Below are positions 1-9,400 of a stretch of 64,000 bases of DNA, one piece after another (positions within the stretch are counted from its first letter, which is position 1; the number at the start of each line of letters is the position of its first letter). The position numbers were made by a program, and so were the translations under genes. The DNA comes from Corynebacterium freiburgense. Lineage in GTDB: Bacteria > Actinomycetota > Actinomycetes > Mycobacteriales > Mycobacteriaceae. The notes under the pieces were generated by a model. That model did not search any database and was not told the DNA's origin. It saw only the letters and a list, made by a program, of their open reading frames with translations. The DNA lies in NCBI RefSeq assembly GCF_030408815.1, contig NZ_CP047355.1, forward strand, positions 2,356,001-2,420,000, in the 5' to 3' direction.

Positions 1-1930
1 TGGAGAGAACTGCCTTCACTGCCTCAATGAAAGTCCTCTACAAAAGTAGAGGAAACATCTGCTGAGGAATCCGCTCATACAGGGCGTTTTTCGTGCCTCA
101 ATGAAAGTCCTCTACAAAAGTAGAGGAAACTCCGACCCGGCTATGAGGCTACCCACACCAAGCGGGGCCTCAATGAAAGTCCTCTACAAAAGTAGAGGAA
201 ACACAAATCCCCACGCGTGGTGCATCTGGGATTCGACTCGCCTCAATGAAAGTCCTCTACAAAAGTAGAGGAAACCTCAATAGAATCGAGCAATTCACCT
301 GTCGCTACCGAGCCTCAATGAAAGTCCTCTACAAAAGTAGAGGAAACGAACAAGATTCGCGGTTACGGCAAGCCAATTATCGGGCCTCAATGAAAGTCCT
401 CTACAAAAGTAGAGGAAACAGGTTGTTGGCGGCGGTTCGGGTGGCCATTTCCGCGCCTCAATGAAAGTCCTCTACAAAAGTAGAGGAAACGTGTTTTCTT
501 ATTCTTCGTCCACACCTTCTGGCATAGGCCTCAATGAAAGTCCTCTACAAAAGTAGAGGAAACTGCACCTCAAGGCTAGTGATGAACAGATTGTAGATGC
601 CTCAATGAAAGTCCTCTACAAAAGTAGAGGAAACCAAACTCATATCACGCGTGGACCCTGCAAGATCGAGCCTCAATGAAAGTCCTCTACAAAAGTAGAG
701 GAAACTCCAACTCCACACCAACCCGCACAGTTTGCTTACGGGCCTCAATGAAAGTCCTCTACAAAAGTAGAGGAAACACCGCACTTCCACAAACTGTGGC
801 TGTGCCTGATACGCCTCAATGAAAGTCCTCTACAAAAGTAGAGGAAACTTTTGTCTGAATGCTGGTTCGTAAGGGGTCGTGCTGGCCTCAATGAAAGTCC
901 TCTACAAAAGTAGAGGAAACAGGCGATTATCTGCTTCATGGTCCCTTGCTCACCCAAGCCTCAATGAAAGTCCTCTACAAAAGTAGAGGAAACGTGAACT
1001 ATGGGGCCCTACCACCGCACAAGCCGGGCCTCAATGAAAGTCCTCTACAAAAGTAGAGGAAACTCTGATCTTCCATAACTCGCCCTTCGACATTCCTCCG
1101 CTGCCTCAATGAAAGTCCTCTACAAAAGTAGAGGAAACCTCACAAACCGTAATGCGGAATCAGTTGCAGTCAGCGGGCCTCAATGAAAGTCCTCTACAAA
1201 AGTAGAGGAAACACGCACATGATTCTGAGAAAGTGTTCCAACGGTTCACGCCTCAATGAAAGTCCTCTACAAAAGTAGAGGAAACATGCGGCTATTGAGC
1301 ACCGCTGGAAATTGTCCGATGCCTCAATGAAAGTCCTCTACAAAAGTAGAGGAAACGCGCGCATCAAAAACGTTGAGGGCGCAGCATCCGGTGCCTCAAT
1401 GAAAGTCCTCTACAAAAGTAGAGGAAACTTCTATGCTGTCCGCCTCTTCCCTATTGCAACGCCAGCCTCAATGAAAGTCCTCTACAAAAGTAGAGGAAAC
1501 AGGTCCACCCACGGCTCAAAAGTGTCCGGGTCCTCGGCCTCAATGAAAGTCCTCTACAAAAGTAGAGGAAACCTCACTCGCAGGTAGCAAATCAATAACA
1601 ACAGCGGGCCTCAATGAAAGTCCTCTACAAAAGTAGAGGAAACGCAGTGGCTGGCTATGGCTACCGCGTACCAAGCCAAGCCTCAATGAAAGTCCTCTAC
1701 AAAAGTAGAGGAAACTCCCCTGTAAGACATTCGTCCCGAATGATTAGACGAGCCTCAATGAAAGTCCTCTACAAAAGTAGAGGAAACTAGGTCAACGAAT
1801 CTTTGGCCGTCTTTTTCTTTGTGCCTCAATGAAAGTCCTCTACAAAAGTAGAGGAAACGCCAGAGTGTCGGAATCAATGAATTGCTCAGGCGAAGCCTCA
1901 ATGAAAGTCCTCTACAAAAGTAGAGGAAAC
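1..1930 (-). CRISPR. Type I-G CRISPR array, 27 repeats, truncated by the window edge
   Basis: Twenty-seven copies of a 36-nt repeat begin at 21, 95, 167, 240, 312, 384, 455 and so on to 1895-1930. They enclose 26 complete spacers of 34-39 nt; bases 1-20 are probably the end of a further spacer. Every repeat I compared is identical. The repeat contains an 8-bp stem (TCCTCTAC / GTAGAGGA) with an AAAA loop. I place transcription on the minus strand: in that sense each repeat ends CTTTCATTGAGGC, and ATTGAGGC resembles the ATTGAAAC-type 5' handle of type I crRNAs. The cas operon also reads toward the array. Because the terminal repeats are not degenerate, orientation rests on handle and context only. 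The newest spacer would be the one at 1859-1894. Confidence 0.97.
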
Positions 1931-2122
1931 TGCCCTGATTTTATACTATGCCTGACCTTTGGGAAAACTGACAGCCCGCGAGCAACCTTCTTAACTTTGG
2001 AGAGCCGCGCCTTCGAGAACGTTAGTCAAATCGAACCGATGACGTTGAGCTGGCAAAAGCTCCTGCGAGCCAGCCCCAGAGATTCACGTGGAGCTACTGG
2101 CACTCGCAGGTCACTTTTCGGT
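1931..2122 (-). promoter_or_regulatory. Probable CRISPR leader between cas2 and the array
   Basis: This 192-bp non-coding stretch lies between the cas2 stop and the repeat at 1895-1930. Read on the minus strand it ends in an AT-rich segment, TATAAAAT at 1945-1938, seven bases before the first repeat. That could be the -10 region of the array promoter. No repeat-like sequence or ORF is present. Position and strand fit the usual cas2-leader-array order. The exact promoter is inferred. Confidence 0.6.
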
Positions 2123-2425
2123 TTAAATGATAATGGCTTCATTATCCGTTACTGGTCGTGTTACTCCGATGTAGCTGAAACGAGACTCTCCAATATCAGG
2201 AAGTAATCCGAGATCACAAAGCAGAACAGAGTCTTCTGTGTTGTCGATTATCTCCCGGATATCGTCTTTCAGTCGAATAACTTTTGCAGGAATGGCATCT
2301 ACAACGAAAACACTGTATTGAATTCGGTCACCATATGATAGGAGCTTTTTCGCCAATCGCGTTCGCCGCCGGTCATCTGGGACGTCGTAAGCGATTAGTG
2401 TCCTCCTCACATCATTCCGTCTCAT
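2123..2425 (-). CDS. cas2: CRISPR-associated endoribonuclease/adaptation protein Cas2
   Basis: Cas2 forms the central dimer of the Cas1-Cas2 spacer integrase. The 100-residue length is normal for the family. The N-terminal strand carries YDVPDD, containing the conserved aspartate after the first beta strand, followed by RRRTRLAKKLLSYGDRIQYSVF, the ferredoxin-like helix and second strand typical of Cas2. Its ATG lies within the last codons of the upstream cas4-cas1 gene (4-nt overlap), so it is translationally coupled as the last gene of the operon, adjacent to the leader. Nothing appears truncated. Confidence 0.95.
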   Translation of the reverse strand: MRRNDVRRTLIAYDVPDDRRRTRLAKKLLSYGDRIQYSVFVVDAIPAKVIRLKDDIREIIDNTEDSVLLCDLGLLPDIGESRFSYIGVTRPVTDNEAIII

Positions 2426-4047
2426 CGTATTTTCACACCTCGATAAACCTTCTGAGTACCATCAATGACGCCAAGCACTAAACGTGCTTGAACTTCTATT
2501 GCTCTTCGCCACGTGACGGAGTATTCGAAGACAGGGTGTCGGAATTCCGTGTTGATACGTTTCTCAAATGCAGAAATAACAGCCTTTCGCCCGTCTTCTG
2601 ATAGACGCAGAACATTACCTATCCGAGAAAAGGAACGCTTACTTAACTGGTGTCGGTTGATTAGTGTGATGACCACAGAATCTGCTATAGGCGCACGAAA
2701 TTCTTCCATCAAATCTAGTGCCAACGCAGGCTTATTTCGATTACTGCTATGGAGAAAACCAGCATGCGGGTCTAAACCACAACTCAAGATCGCACGGATG
2801 CACTCAGAGACAAGCAACGCGTATGTGTAGTTCAGAAGAATATTGATGTGGTCATTTGCACCACGACCATGTCTCCCGATCCACTGCCAATCGAGCTCTT
2901 GTAACGATTTTTCTCGGAGCATTGAAGAAAAGGAACTGAAGTACAAACTTGCAGCTTCACCTTCGAGTCCAAAAAGCTCTTGTTGCGAGGCAATTTCTAA
3001 CACATCCTTTTGAAGTTTCCGAAGCGTTTCTACAGTTTCAGAATCATGTCCATTGCGCCGCAAAAGTGTGGCTTGATTAGCAATTTTGCACGAAATCATT
3101 TCCGACGCAATCAACAAGTTGCCACGGTCAGACATCACATGCTGCTTAAGGCGCGCTAGACCATTCGGACCGTACGCTGGCTTTGACCAACCGTAGACTC
3201 TACCGCTGCTAGAACACCATACAACTGTGGAATTCCGCCATAACAACTCTCGGATAAGGGCACTCGACAAATCAATGTTCCCATGCACAACCACGCCTTG
3301 AATACGTTCCATTGGAACATCGCCTATCACTTCGTCACCTTTGACAACTCGCAATCGCCCGCGCTGAACTGAAGCTCGAGCGCCTTGAGTAGTGATATGC
3401 GCAATCTGACTGTCAGGATTAGAAGCAAGAACTCTTCGTTCGAGCACTTTTCCATGGTGCTCGTCCGGCAAGCAAACCGAAATATGCGAGCACAAGTTAC
3501 ATAGAGGCGAATCGATAAGGGGCGGAGGAGCTACGGAAGATTCAACGATTTTTCTTGTTCGCCGAAGAAACTCAAGCGCTCTCTGACGATCATCGTCATC
3601 AATGTCAACAGATACAGTTTTATGGTGATCAGTGAAGTGAACTGCATATTCAGTCACTTTCCTGCCTTCTTCTGTCAAGCAAATCCCTTGCAAAACCAAT
3701 TGCATTCTGTTGGCTTCAGTGACTTTTGGGGTCCGTTTAATTGGCGTCGCTTTGTATTCAACAACACGCAGCTCCCCATTTGACATTTCTTCAATAGCAT
3801 CGCATCTGCCGACTAATCCCAGTGAGGGCGAGCTCACCGGAACTGAACGCTGTTGGTGCTTCCGCGACGTCGATACACGATCAACATTTTTATGAGCGGA
3901 ATGTCCATGCTGCATCTGTGCAGTATCAGTTTGCTCACCGTTGGTTTCAAGCCACGCTCGCCGTGGGCAAAACACAGTGTGCACAACCAGTGATATCGGA
4001 ATGACGTCCGTGTCCCGAACCTGGCTCTGTGCGCTCACAGCTGCCAC
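2422..4047 (-). CDS. cas4-cas1: Cas4-Cas1 fusion protein
   Basis: This single 541-residue protein joins a Cas4 nuclease (about 1-200) to Cas1 (about 205-541), an arrangement characteristic of type I-G. The Cas4 part has the four cysteines of an Fe-S cluster (C27 in FCPRR, then C183, C186 and C192) and RecB-family residues D83, E97 and K99. The Cas1 part keeps its metal-binding motifs: the helix ending in VSE, the histidine in GLDPHAGFLH and the aspartate in ALDLMEEFRAP. Cas4 selects and trims PAM-proximal ends of prespacers, and Cas1 with Cas2 integrates them. The start overlaps the end of csb3 by 13 nt. The protein appears intact, so adaptation should be possible. Confidence 0.96.
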   Translation of the reverse strand: MAAVSAQSQVRDTDVIPISLVVHTVFCPRRAWLETNGEQTDTAQMQHGHSAHKNVDRVSTSRKHQQRSVPVSSPSLGLVGRCDAIEEMSNGELRVVEYKATPIKRTPKVTEANRMQLVLQGICLTEEGRKVTEYAVHFTDHHKTVSVDIDDDDRQRALEFLRRTRKIVESSVAPPPLIDSPLCNLCSHISVCLPDEHHGKVLERRVLASNPDSQIAHITTQGARASVQRGRLRVVKGDEVIGDVPMERIQGVVVHGNIDLSSALIRELLWRNSTVVWCSSSGRVYGWSKPAYGPNGLARLKQHVMSDRGNLLIASEMISCKIANQATLLRRNGHDSETVETLRKLQKDVLEIASQQELFGLEGEAASLYFSSFSSMLREKSLQELDWQWIGRHGRGANDHINILLNYTYALLVSECIRAILSCGLDPHAGFLHSSNRNKPALALDLMEEFRAPIADSVVITLINRHQLSKRSFSRIGNVLRLSEDGRKAVISAFEKRINTEFRHPVFEYSVTWRRAIEVQARLVLGVIDGTQKVYRGVKIR

Positions 4048-5096
4048 AATTCACCTCTTTGAACTTGGCGTTCAGGTGCTGTGCTACTCCCTGTTTTAAG
4101 AATCGGAAACACGGTTATTACCGTCACTCCACGTAATCGAAGCCACTGCATTGCTGCTTTTACTTCAAGAGAGTTTTGTGCAGTATTTGAAGTCCCTTCC
4201 AGGATCGAGCCAATATTGTCTGTAACTAGCGCTAACTCACCCGACATGAGGATGGATCGCAATCGTGCCAAACTCATTGGCTCAGTTGGTACCGGAAGAA
4301 TCATCCGACTTGGGTGGAGTCTTGTTCGGTGCCAGGCACCAGGAGTTACAGAAATTCCGCCCGAATTGTGTACCAACGGAAACGCAGCAATGCCTAGCAA
4401 ACCCGCAAAAGCTAACGCCACATCCGTCGGTGCTGGCGACGTCAATCCTGTGGAGGTACGTGAATCAACTTTCTGCTTTCCGATCGTATCGTCAACACTT
4501 CGCCCTGTAATCCCAGCAAAAATCCTGCTTACATCCCATTGGCTGAGCTCTTTAACCATAGGACTCAACCGATCTTTGACGAACTCTTCACCACGATTGC
4601 GCGTTTTCATTTCCCAACGAGACGCACCTTCATCTGGTCGATTGCTTTTGCCATCACAACGCCAATATGCGGCTTCTCCTAGGGCAGCAATCCATTGCAA
4701 CGAAGCATAATCCGCGGACTCGAAGCACACATCGATCGCACGGTGCCGAAGCTTCTGATGCTCCCGCCAATCGCCGCTATCTGCGATTGGATCCATTGCC
4801 CGTATTCGAGGCGACATTGGCGATAATTCAACAGCTTTCTTTTTCGCTCCATATGTATGACGCACTTGCGGCCAAGCATCGGGAGCTGCAAGGTGTGTTG
4901 CATACTCAAGAAGCAGTTCAGCGATCGCTTCTTCAGTTACATCCGGAACGGATAGTTCTCCCAGAGGTTTTTCTTCGTTTGTCCACCGCATTCTGGCCTT
5001 ACCGGGCCATTTCTCTTCACAAAGCAGCGCGAGCCCGTACATTGCAAAGTGAGACAACGCAGACTGGATACCGTCACCGATCATAAGCGTAGCCAT
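4035..5096 (-). CDS. csb3: Csb3, type I-G effector-module protein (353 aa)
   Basis: The position between cas3 and cas4-cas1 and the size match Csb3, which replaces Csx17 (the Cas8-like large subunit) in one branch of type I-G, as in Bifidobacterium. I see no classical catalytic motif. The protein opens with a small-residue-rich segment (MIGDGIQSALSHFAMYGLALL) and has a central arginine-rich stretch. A role as a divergent large subunit in PAM recognition is inference from the locus, not from a motif. The ATG overlaps the cas3 stop by one base (TAATG), so translation is coupled. Confidence 0.8.
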   Translation of the reverse strand: MATLMIGDGIQSALSHFAMYGLALLCEEKWPGKARMRWTNEEKPLGELSVPDVTEEAIAELLLEYATHLAAPDAWPQVRHTYGAKKKAVELSPMSPRIRAMDPIADSGDWREHQKLRHRAIDVCFESADYASLQWIAALGEAAYWRCDGKSNRPDEGASRWEMKTRNRGEEFVKDRLSPMVKELSQWDVSRIFAGITGRSVDDTIGKQKVDSRTSTGLTSPAPTDVALAFAGLLGIAAFPLVHNSGGISVTPGAWHRTRLHPSRMILPVPTEPMSLARLRSILMSGELALVTDNIGSILEGTSNTAQNSLEVKAAMQWLRLRGVTVITVFPILKTGSSTAPERQVQRGELWQL

Positions 5097-7831
5097 TACC
5101 GCCCCTCCTTTGAAACCTGAGCGTCAGCTGCACGCTCAATGTACTCAAGGTAGGCCATCTGGTACGGCCCGAATTCTTTATCGGTATGCCAGATCATCGA
5201 ATCCCACTCGCCTTCCACAAACAGCCGCCTTGCTTCTTCCCGTAATGCAGGCTCGGTTTCTGGTAGTAGAAAATTCTCGTACGCATGAGGGAAACCGGAA
5301 CGTCCACACCCATGGCTGCAGCCGATGATTCGCAATGCCACATCCGAACAATCCATATCCTCAATGTGCTGTCGACGATCTGTAGACACCAGTAGCGCCG
5401 ACATTTGTTCATGTCGCCAACCCTGTGGAAGACCGCTTCGATGCCGCGCAATTGCCGCCTGTTGCTGGGTTCTGTCTACACTTTTAGCTAATTCTGGATC
5501 CTTTAACTGGCGTCCAAGCATGGTTTGGAATCGCTTATCCGCCTTGCCATCATCATGATGCGCAGCGGCAAAAACCACGTCCTGAGCAAACACCTCTGCT
5601 AAACCAATTTTTTGACACAAAGATTCAGCCCGCTGCTTCACATTAGATTGATGACTTTCCAGCGAAACTATTTCTTTCGAAGAAGTCCACACTTGCTGGT
5701 TTTCTTCGTCGGTTTCAATCGAGCGTTTCCGCACCGCATACCACTCGACTACCTGCCCTATACCAGGGTATTCAATAACCGCTGAGGGGATAAGAATCTC
5801 ACTATCATTGTTCCCGGCTTCTCGCCAGAGTTCAGTCGCTTCATCAGGGCTTAATCCAGCGAACTTCCGGAACCATGAGCTAGCATTCTGTCCTTCGCTT
5901 TTCCCCCAGAAAAACACCTCACATTCAGGGTCTTCAACTGGATTTGGAGACTGCTTATCTTGCGGTTTAAGGTCGGCCACCCATTCGGTAGTAAACTTCA
6001 GCCCCGCATCGATAATAATTACGTCCCCAGGCTGGAGCTCCATCCCGGGCAGACAAAGAGCAACTTTTTCTTCCCGGTATAGGAATGCGCGTCTACGCAA
6101 TTCCGGCTGTTTCAACTCGGCTTTGAAACGTTCATGTTCTGGCATCACCAGGTCATCAAGAACCGACCTGACTACTTTTAGCGATGCTGGAAATACTTCC
6201 GAATCTTTCGGCGGTATGGCCGCCAATAGATCAAGGCACGCAGCGTCACTATCAGGCAAAGGCGACCTCACAATGATTCCAGCGCCAATAGTGTCTGTCT
6301 CAAGTGAATCCCGCAACCACAAACCAAGATCTTGTTCAGCAAATAGCTCATCGCTTGTACGTGCGTAGTTCATTAATTCAATAAACTCTAGACGCTGGAA
6401 CAACAGCCTATTTGTCGATGCCGCTGGTGGTGGGTACTTCTGCACAGTTCCAGGATTCACATGGCCAACATCCAACATTTTCTGCACCCAAACCAGTGCC
6501 GTTTTTAGATCATCACCTCGATAAGGTGGATGCGCATCCTTAATCAACTTTTCGCCGGTCGGTCCGACAACAGAGATTTCAGTTTCATCGCGTTTGCCTA
6601 GACGATTTACCCGACCAAAGCGCTGAGCCAATGCCGAACCCGGCGCCAGTTCGGTAACCATCCCGGCAAAATCCATATCAACGCCAACTTCTATGGTTTG
6701 TGTCGCCACAACCACATCTACATTTGGATCGCCAGCCGGTGTAAACAGACCCACTCGGCGTCGTTTCAGTGCTTCCACATCTGCTGGGCGCATTCTTCCG
6801 ACAAGGATTTCCACTGCCAACCCTGCTTTACGCAACATTGCTGTAATTCTTGTTGCTGTATCCACATGGTTTACAATGCACCCGATTGTGCCGGAACATC
6901 CAATGCTCTCCCGCAGACGCTGTATTTCCTCCACAATTGCACTGACCACAGGGGAGTTCGCGGGCTTTCCATTCCACTTATCGACGCCCATATAGTTCAG
7001 CTTTTTATGCGCAGTCATTCGCCGTTTCAACTCAGCATCACGCTCAGAATTCACTTGGCTTGAGTCGACGCCGATGGTGCTAAAGGTTTCAGAATGCTCT
7101 GGCGTAGCCGTAGTCTCAACAACCTGTAATTTGGGAATGCCTAGTTCAGCACCATACTCCTGAAGTTCCCGTACTCTACGTGCGGTATGGAGAAGCTGAT
7201 TATTCAGGTGCGCTTCATCCAGCACCAGCACGGAATCCATAGCAACCATGGCAGTTTCGCGAGGACGTGACCGCTTCCCACTTCCATATCCACGGAACAA
7301 TAACCGCGATCCCCACATATCTGGAGTTGCTGCTATCACTGCAGCGCTACTCGGATCATCAACAGGAATTGTTCTACTGCTCAGAGCACCACGCAAATGC
7401 CCCACAACAAAGGGGTCAACAACGTCATCTTCTACAGAACGCAATGATTGCAGTGCCAAAGCAACATCTAGCAACAATGTTTCATCTTCATTATTGCCAC
7501 CATGACATAGCACTCGGCGCATTGTTTCCAAAATGCTTTGCGCACGCATGTACTGGTTATCCACAAGTGCACGACGATTCACAACTACAGAAAGCCGACG
7601 CGGCACGCGTGCCCCGCCTCCGACAGCAGAAAGCGCATTAGCAAACAGGTGAATATCTACTACCGACGACTTCCCGGCTCCCGTTGGCGCAGCGATCCGA
7701 TCAGGCCATTTCCCCGTTTCTGCCAACATACGCAGCAATTCACACTGCCACGAAAACGGTGCATGGCCACCATTGAGTGCTGCAAAAAACTGGTCAAAAT
7801 GATTGATGGAAAGTGACTTAGTTTGCTGCAT
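5096..7831 (-). CDS. cas3: CRISPR-associated helicase-nuclease Cas3 (C-terminal HD)
   Basis: Cas3 is the DNA-degrading motor of type I interference. The start chosen is the ATG at 7831, preceded by AGGAG at good spacing and overlapping csb2 by 14 nt; the frame stays open to 8206 but that extension lies entirely inside csb2. The 911-residue product has Walker A (PTGAGKS, 49-55), a DEAH box in LVLDEAHLNNQLL, and superfamily 2 motif VI in the QRFGRVNRLGKR stretch. The HD nuclease motif (AAHHDDGKADKRFQ) lies in the C-terminal part, so the order is helicase then HD, the reverse of I-E Cas3. All recognisable catalytic motifs are present. Confidence 0.94.
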   Translation of the reverse strand: MQQTKSLSINHFDQFFAALNGGHAPFSWQCELLRMLAETGKWPDRIAAPTGAGKSSVVDIHLFANALSAVGGGARVPRRLSVVVNRRALVDNQYMRAQSILETMRRVLCHGGNNEDETLLLDVALALQSLRSVEDDVVDPFVVGHLRGALSSRTIPVDDPSSAAVIAATPDMWGSRLLFRGYGSGKRSRPRETAMVAMDSVLVLDEAHLNNQLLHTARRVRELQEYGAELGIPKLQVVETTATPEHSETFSTIGVDSSQVNSERDAELKRRMTAHKKLNYMGVDKWNGKPANSPVVSAIVEEIQRLRESIGCSGTIGCIVNHVDTATRITAMLRKAGLAVEILVGRMRPADVEALKRRRVGLFTPAGDPNVDVVVATQTIEVGVDMDFAGMVTELAPGSALAQRFGRVNRLGKRDETEISVVGPTGEKLIKDAHPPYRGDDLKTALVWVQKMLDVGHVNPGTVQKYPPPAASTNRLLFQRLEFIELMNYARTSDELFAEQDLGLWLRDSLETDTIGAGIIVRSPLPDSDAACLDLLAAIPPKDSEVFPASLKVVRSVLDDLVMPEHERFKAELKQPELRRRAFLYREEKVALCLPGMELQPGDVIIIDAGLKFTTEWVADLKPQDKQSPNPVEDPECEVFFWGKSEGQNASSWFRKFAGLSPDEATELWREAGNNDSEILIPSAVIEYPGIGQVVEWYAVRKRSIETDEENQQVWTSSKEIVSLESHQSNVKQRAESLCQKIGLAEVFAQDVVFAAAHHDDGKADKRFQTMLGRQLKDPELAKSVDRTQQQAAIARHRSGLPQGWRHEQMSALLVSTDRRQHIEDMDCSDVALRIIGCSHGCGRSGFPHAYENFLLPETEPALREEARRLFVEGEWDSMIWHTDKEFGPYQMAYLEYIERAADAQVSKEGR

Positions 7832-9389
7832 CTTCAGACTCCTCATGAAGCGCAATAATTGCTCGTGCAAAATCTTCAGGAATATCACGCGGTACCAACA
7901 GCCCTCCGCCCAGGTGACGTGATTGTCCAACCGCGACGATGGTCGAAGGGCCCATGAGGTCACCAAGATAAAACAATCCAGTCCACGCCTGCACCGTGAC
8001 ACTCTTTTGGGATCGGTGCACGTACTTTGCAGCAGGGACTGCCAACGTGTGGGCGTCATGAACAAACGCTCCTCGGCACGTAACCTGATCCCGCAACGAA
8101 CGATATAACTCTTGCCCTTTACCCAAGGCTTCAAATTCGTCGCGCCATACAAATCCGAGTGACAGCAAACCAGAATCCGCGAGTTTCCAACGCTTGGACG
8201 AATCACTCGACTTCACCGGTCGAGTTTCCGGAATCACTGCACTCGCGGGAGACCAGAAGCGAACCTTGCCAGGCTTTGGCTCCGGCCAAAACTCATCCGC
8301 CGCCACTGATACTCCGCCAAAATACAAACGCCGACGGCCAATATCGCGACCCCAAATTTCCCGAACAGCCGCCAATCCGGTGACCAACTGTTGCAACTCT
8401 TCATCACTCGCGCCACGAGGCAACATCAACGCTATCGCGTGGCTTTTCAGACCAAACCGTGCAACATGATCAGCTTCGAGATACTGAATTGCCAAGCGAT
8501 TTGCTGGCTGGAATTCACTAGCCTGGCCGTACTTTCCGGTGACCATACTAGACGCTCCGAAGCCAAGTGCGGCAACAATCGCACGGTGCATAGCAACACA
8601 CACCGCCACATGCTCCGTACTCGACAGCGGCTTCCCAGAAAGTTCGAATAATAAAACCTGATCCCAAGGGGTCTCTACCAGGCGTTCATCCGGATCTTTA
8701 TAGCGAACTTCACGCAAACACTCGTGCGTTCCCCGGGGTGGGCGCGGTAATTCACTATCACTCTTTTTGTCTGCACTGACTGACGGAAATTTTTTTGGAT
8801 GTGCAAGATTGTATTCCGAAATCAAATGCTGCGTTCTTCCTGGCGCAGGTACCCGAACCGACGTGCCACCCCGTGTAAACGGCGTTGCTGCAGAGTCGAG
8901 AAACAACGTTGGGGAAACCTCACCGGGTTCCACAATCGCCACGCTATGCGACTCGCCAAGGCAGGAAATGTCCTCGGCCAATGCCTCCACCGTACGCGCA
9001 ACGTCATCCGGAACATCTTCCCAACGCCAACCGATCGGACCAGCAAGCGCAACACCATCCGATACCGGACGATTTTCAGTCAAATGCTTCTTATTAATGC
9101 TGCTCACCTTACGGTACGCGAACCTACCACTACGATTAGATAACCACCGTGCAACTGGAACCTGAATACCTGTTGGAGGATGTTCTTCCAACCAAGTCAA
9201 CGCCTCGAGAGCCGCAGCACTAGGCTCCAAGCGGTTATTCTTCTCTACCGCATGACTACCCTGCGCTGCCGAATTCAAAAGCGCTCCGTGAAGACGCGCC
9301 GGATCCGGCAACCAGTCAGGTCGCTTATCACGACGATGGCCGTTGTACACCCCCAATGGAAACCTCGCGACAAGACTTAACGTGCGCAC
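7818..9389 (-). CDS. csb2: Csb2 (GSU0054 family), Cas5-Cas6 fusion of type I-G
   Basis: Csb2 of type I-G combines a Cas5-like subunit that caps the 5' handle with a C-terminal Cas6-like crRNA endonuclease. The 523-residue length is typical. The N terminus (LSLVARFPLGVYNGHRR) and the segment LPDPARLHGALLNSA are family features, and no separate cas6 gene is present, so this protein should process the repeat hairpin. The start is GTG at 9389 with GGGAG seven bases upstream. It lies 11 bp after csb1 and overlaps cas3. In an operon regulated by a crRNA-like RNA, it would also be the enzyme that matures that RNA. Confidence 0.93.
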   Translation of the reverse strand: MRTLSLVARFPLGVYNGHRRDKRPDWLPDPARLHGALLNSAAQGSHAVEKNNRLEPSAAALEALTWLEEHPPTGIQVPVARWLSNRSGRFAYRKVSSINKKHLTENRPVSDGVALAGPIGWRWEDVPDDVARTVEALAEDISCLGESHSVAIVEPGEVSPTLFLDSAATPFTRGGTSVRVPAPGRTQHLISEYNLAHPKKFPSVSADKKSDSELPRPPRGTHECLREVRYKDPDERLVETPWDQVLLFELSGKPLSSTEHVAVCVAMHRAIVAALGFGASSMVTGKYGQASEFQPANRLAIQYLEADHVARFGLKSHAIALMLPRGASDEELQQLVTGLAAVREIWGRDIGRRRLYFGGVSVAADEFWPEPKPGKVRFWSPASAVIPETRPVKSSDSSKRWKLADSGLLSLGFVWRDEFEALGKGQELYRSLRDQVTCRGAFVHDAHTLAVPAAKYVHRSQKSVTVQAWTGLFYLGDLMGPSTIVAVGQSRHLGGGLLVPRDIPEDFARAIIALHEESEDAAN

Positions 9390-9400
9390 AACTAGTCTCC

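Noticed and set aside
246..1587. ORFs of 70-125 codons repeating MKVLYKSRGN or FLYFCRGLSLR
   Set aside because: They are translations of the CRISPR repeat and spacers; the peptide repeats mirror the 36-nt period.
4081..4710. 209-codon ORF opposite csb3
   Set aside because: A shadow of csb3 on the other strand, with no ribosome site or recognisable domain.
7832..8206. Longer cas3 reading frame starting at 8206
   Set aside because: The extension lies wholly inside csb2 and lacks family similarity; ATG 7831 has a good ribosome site.
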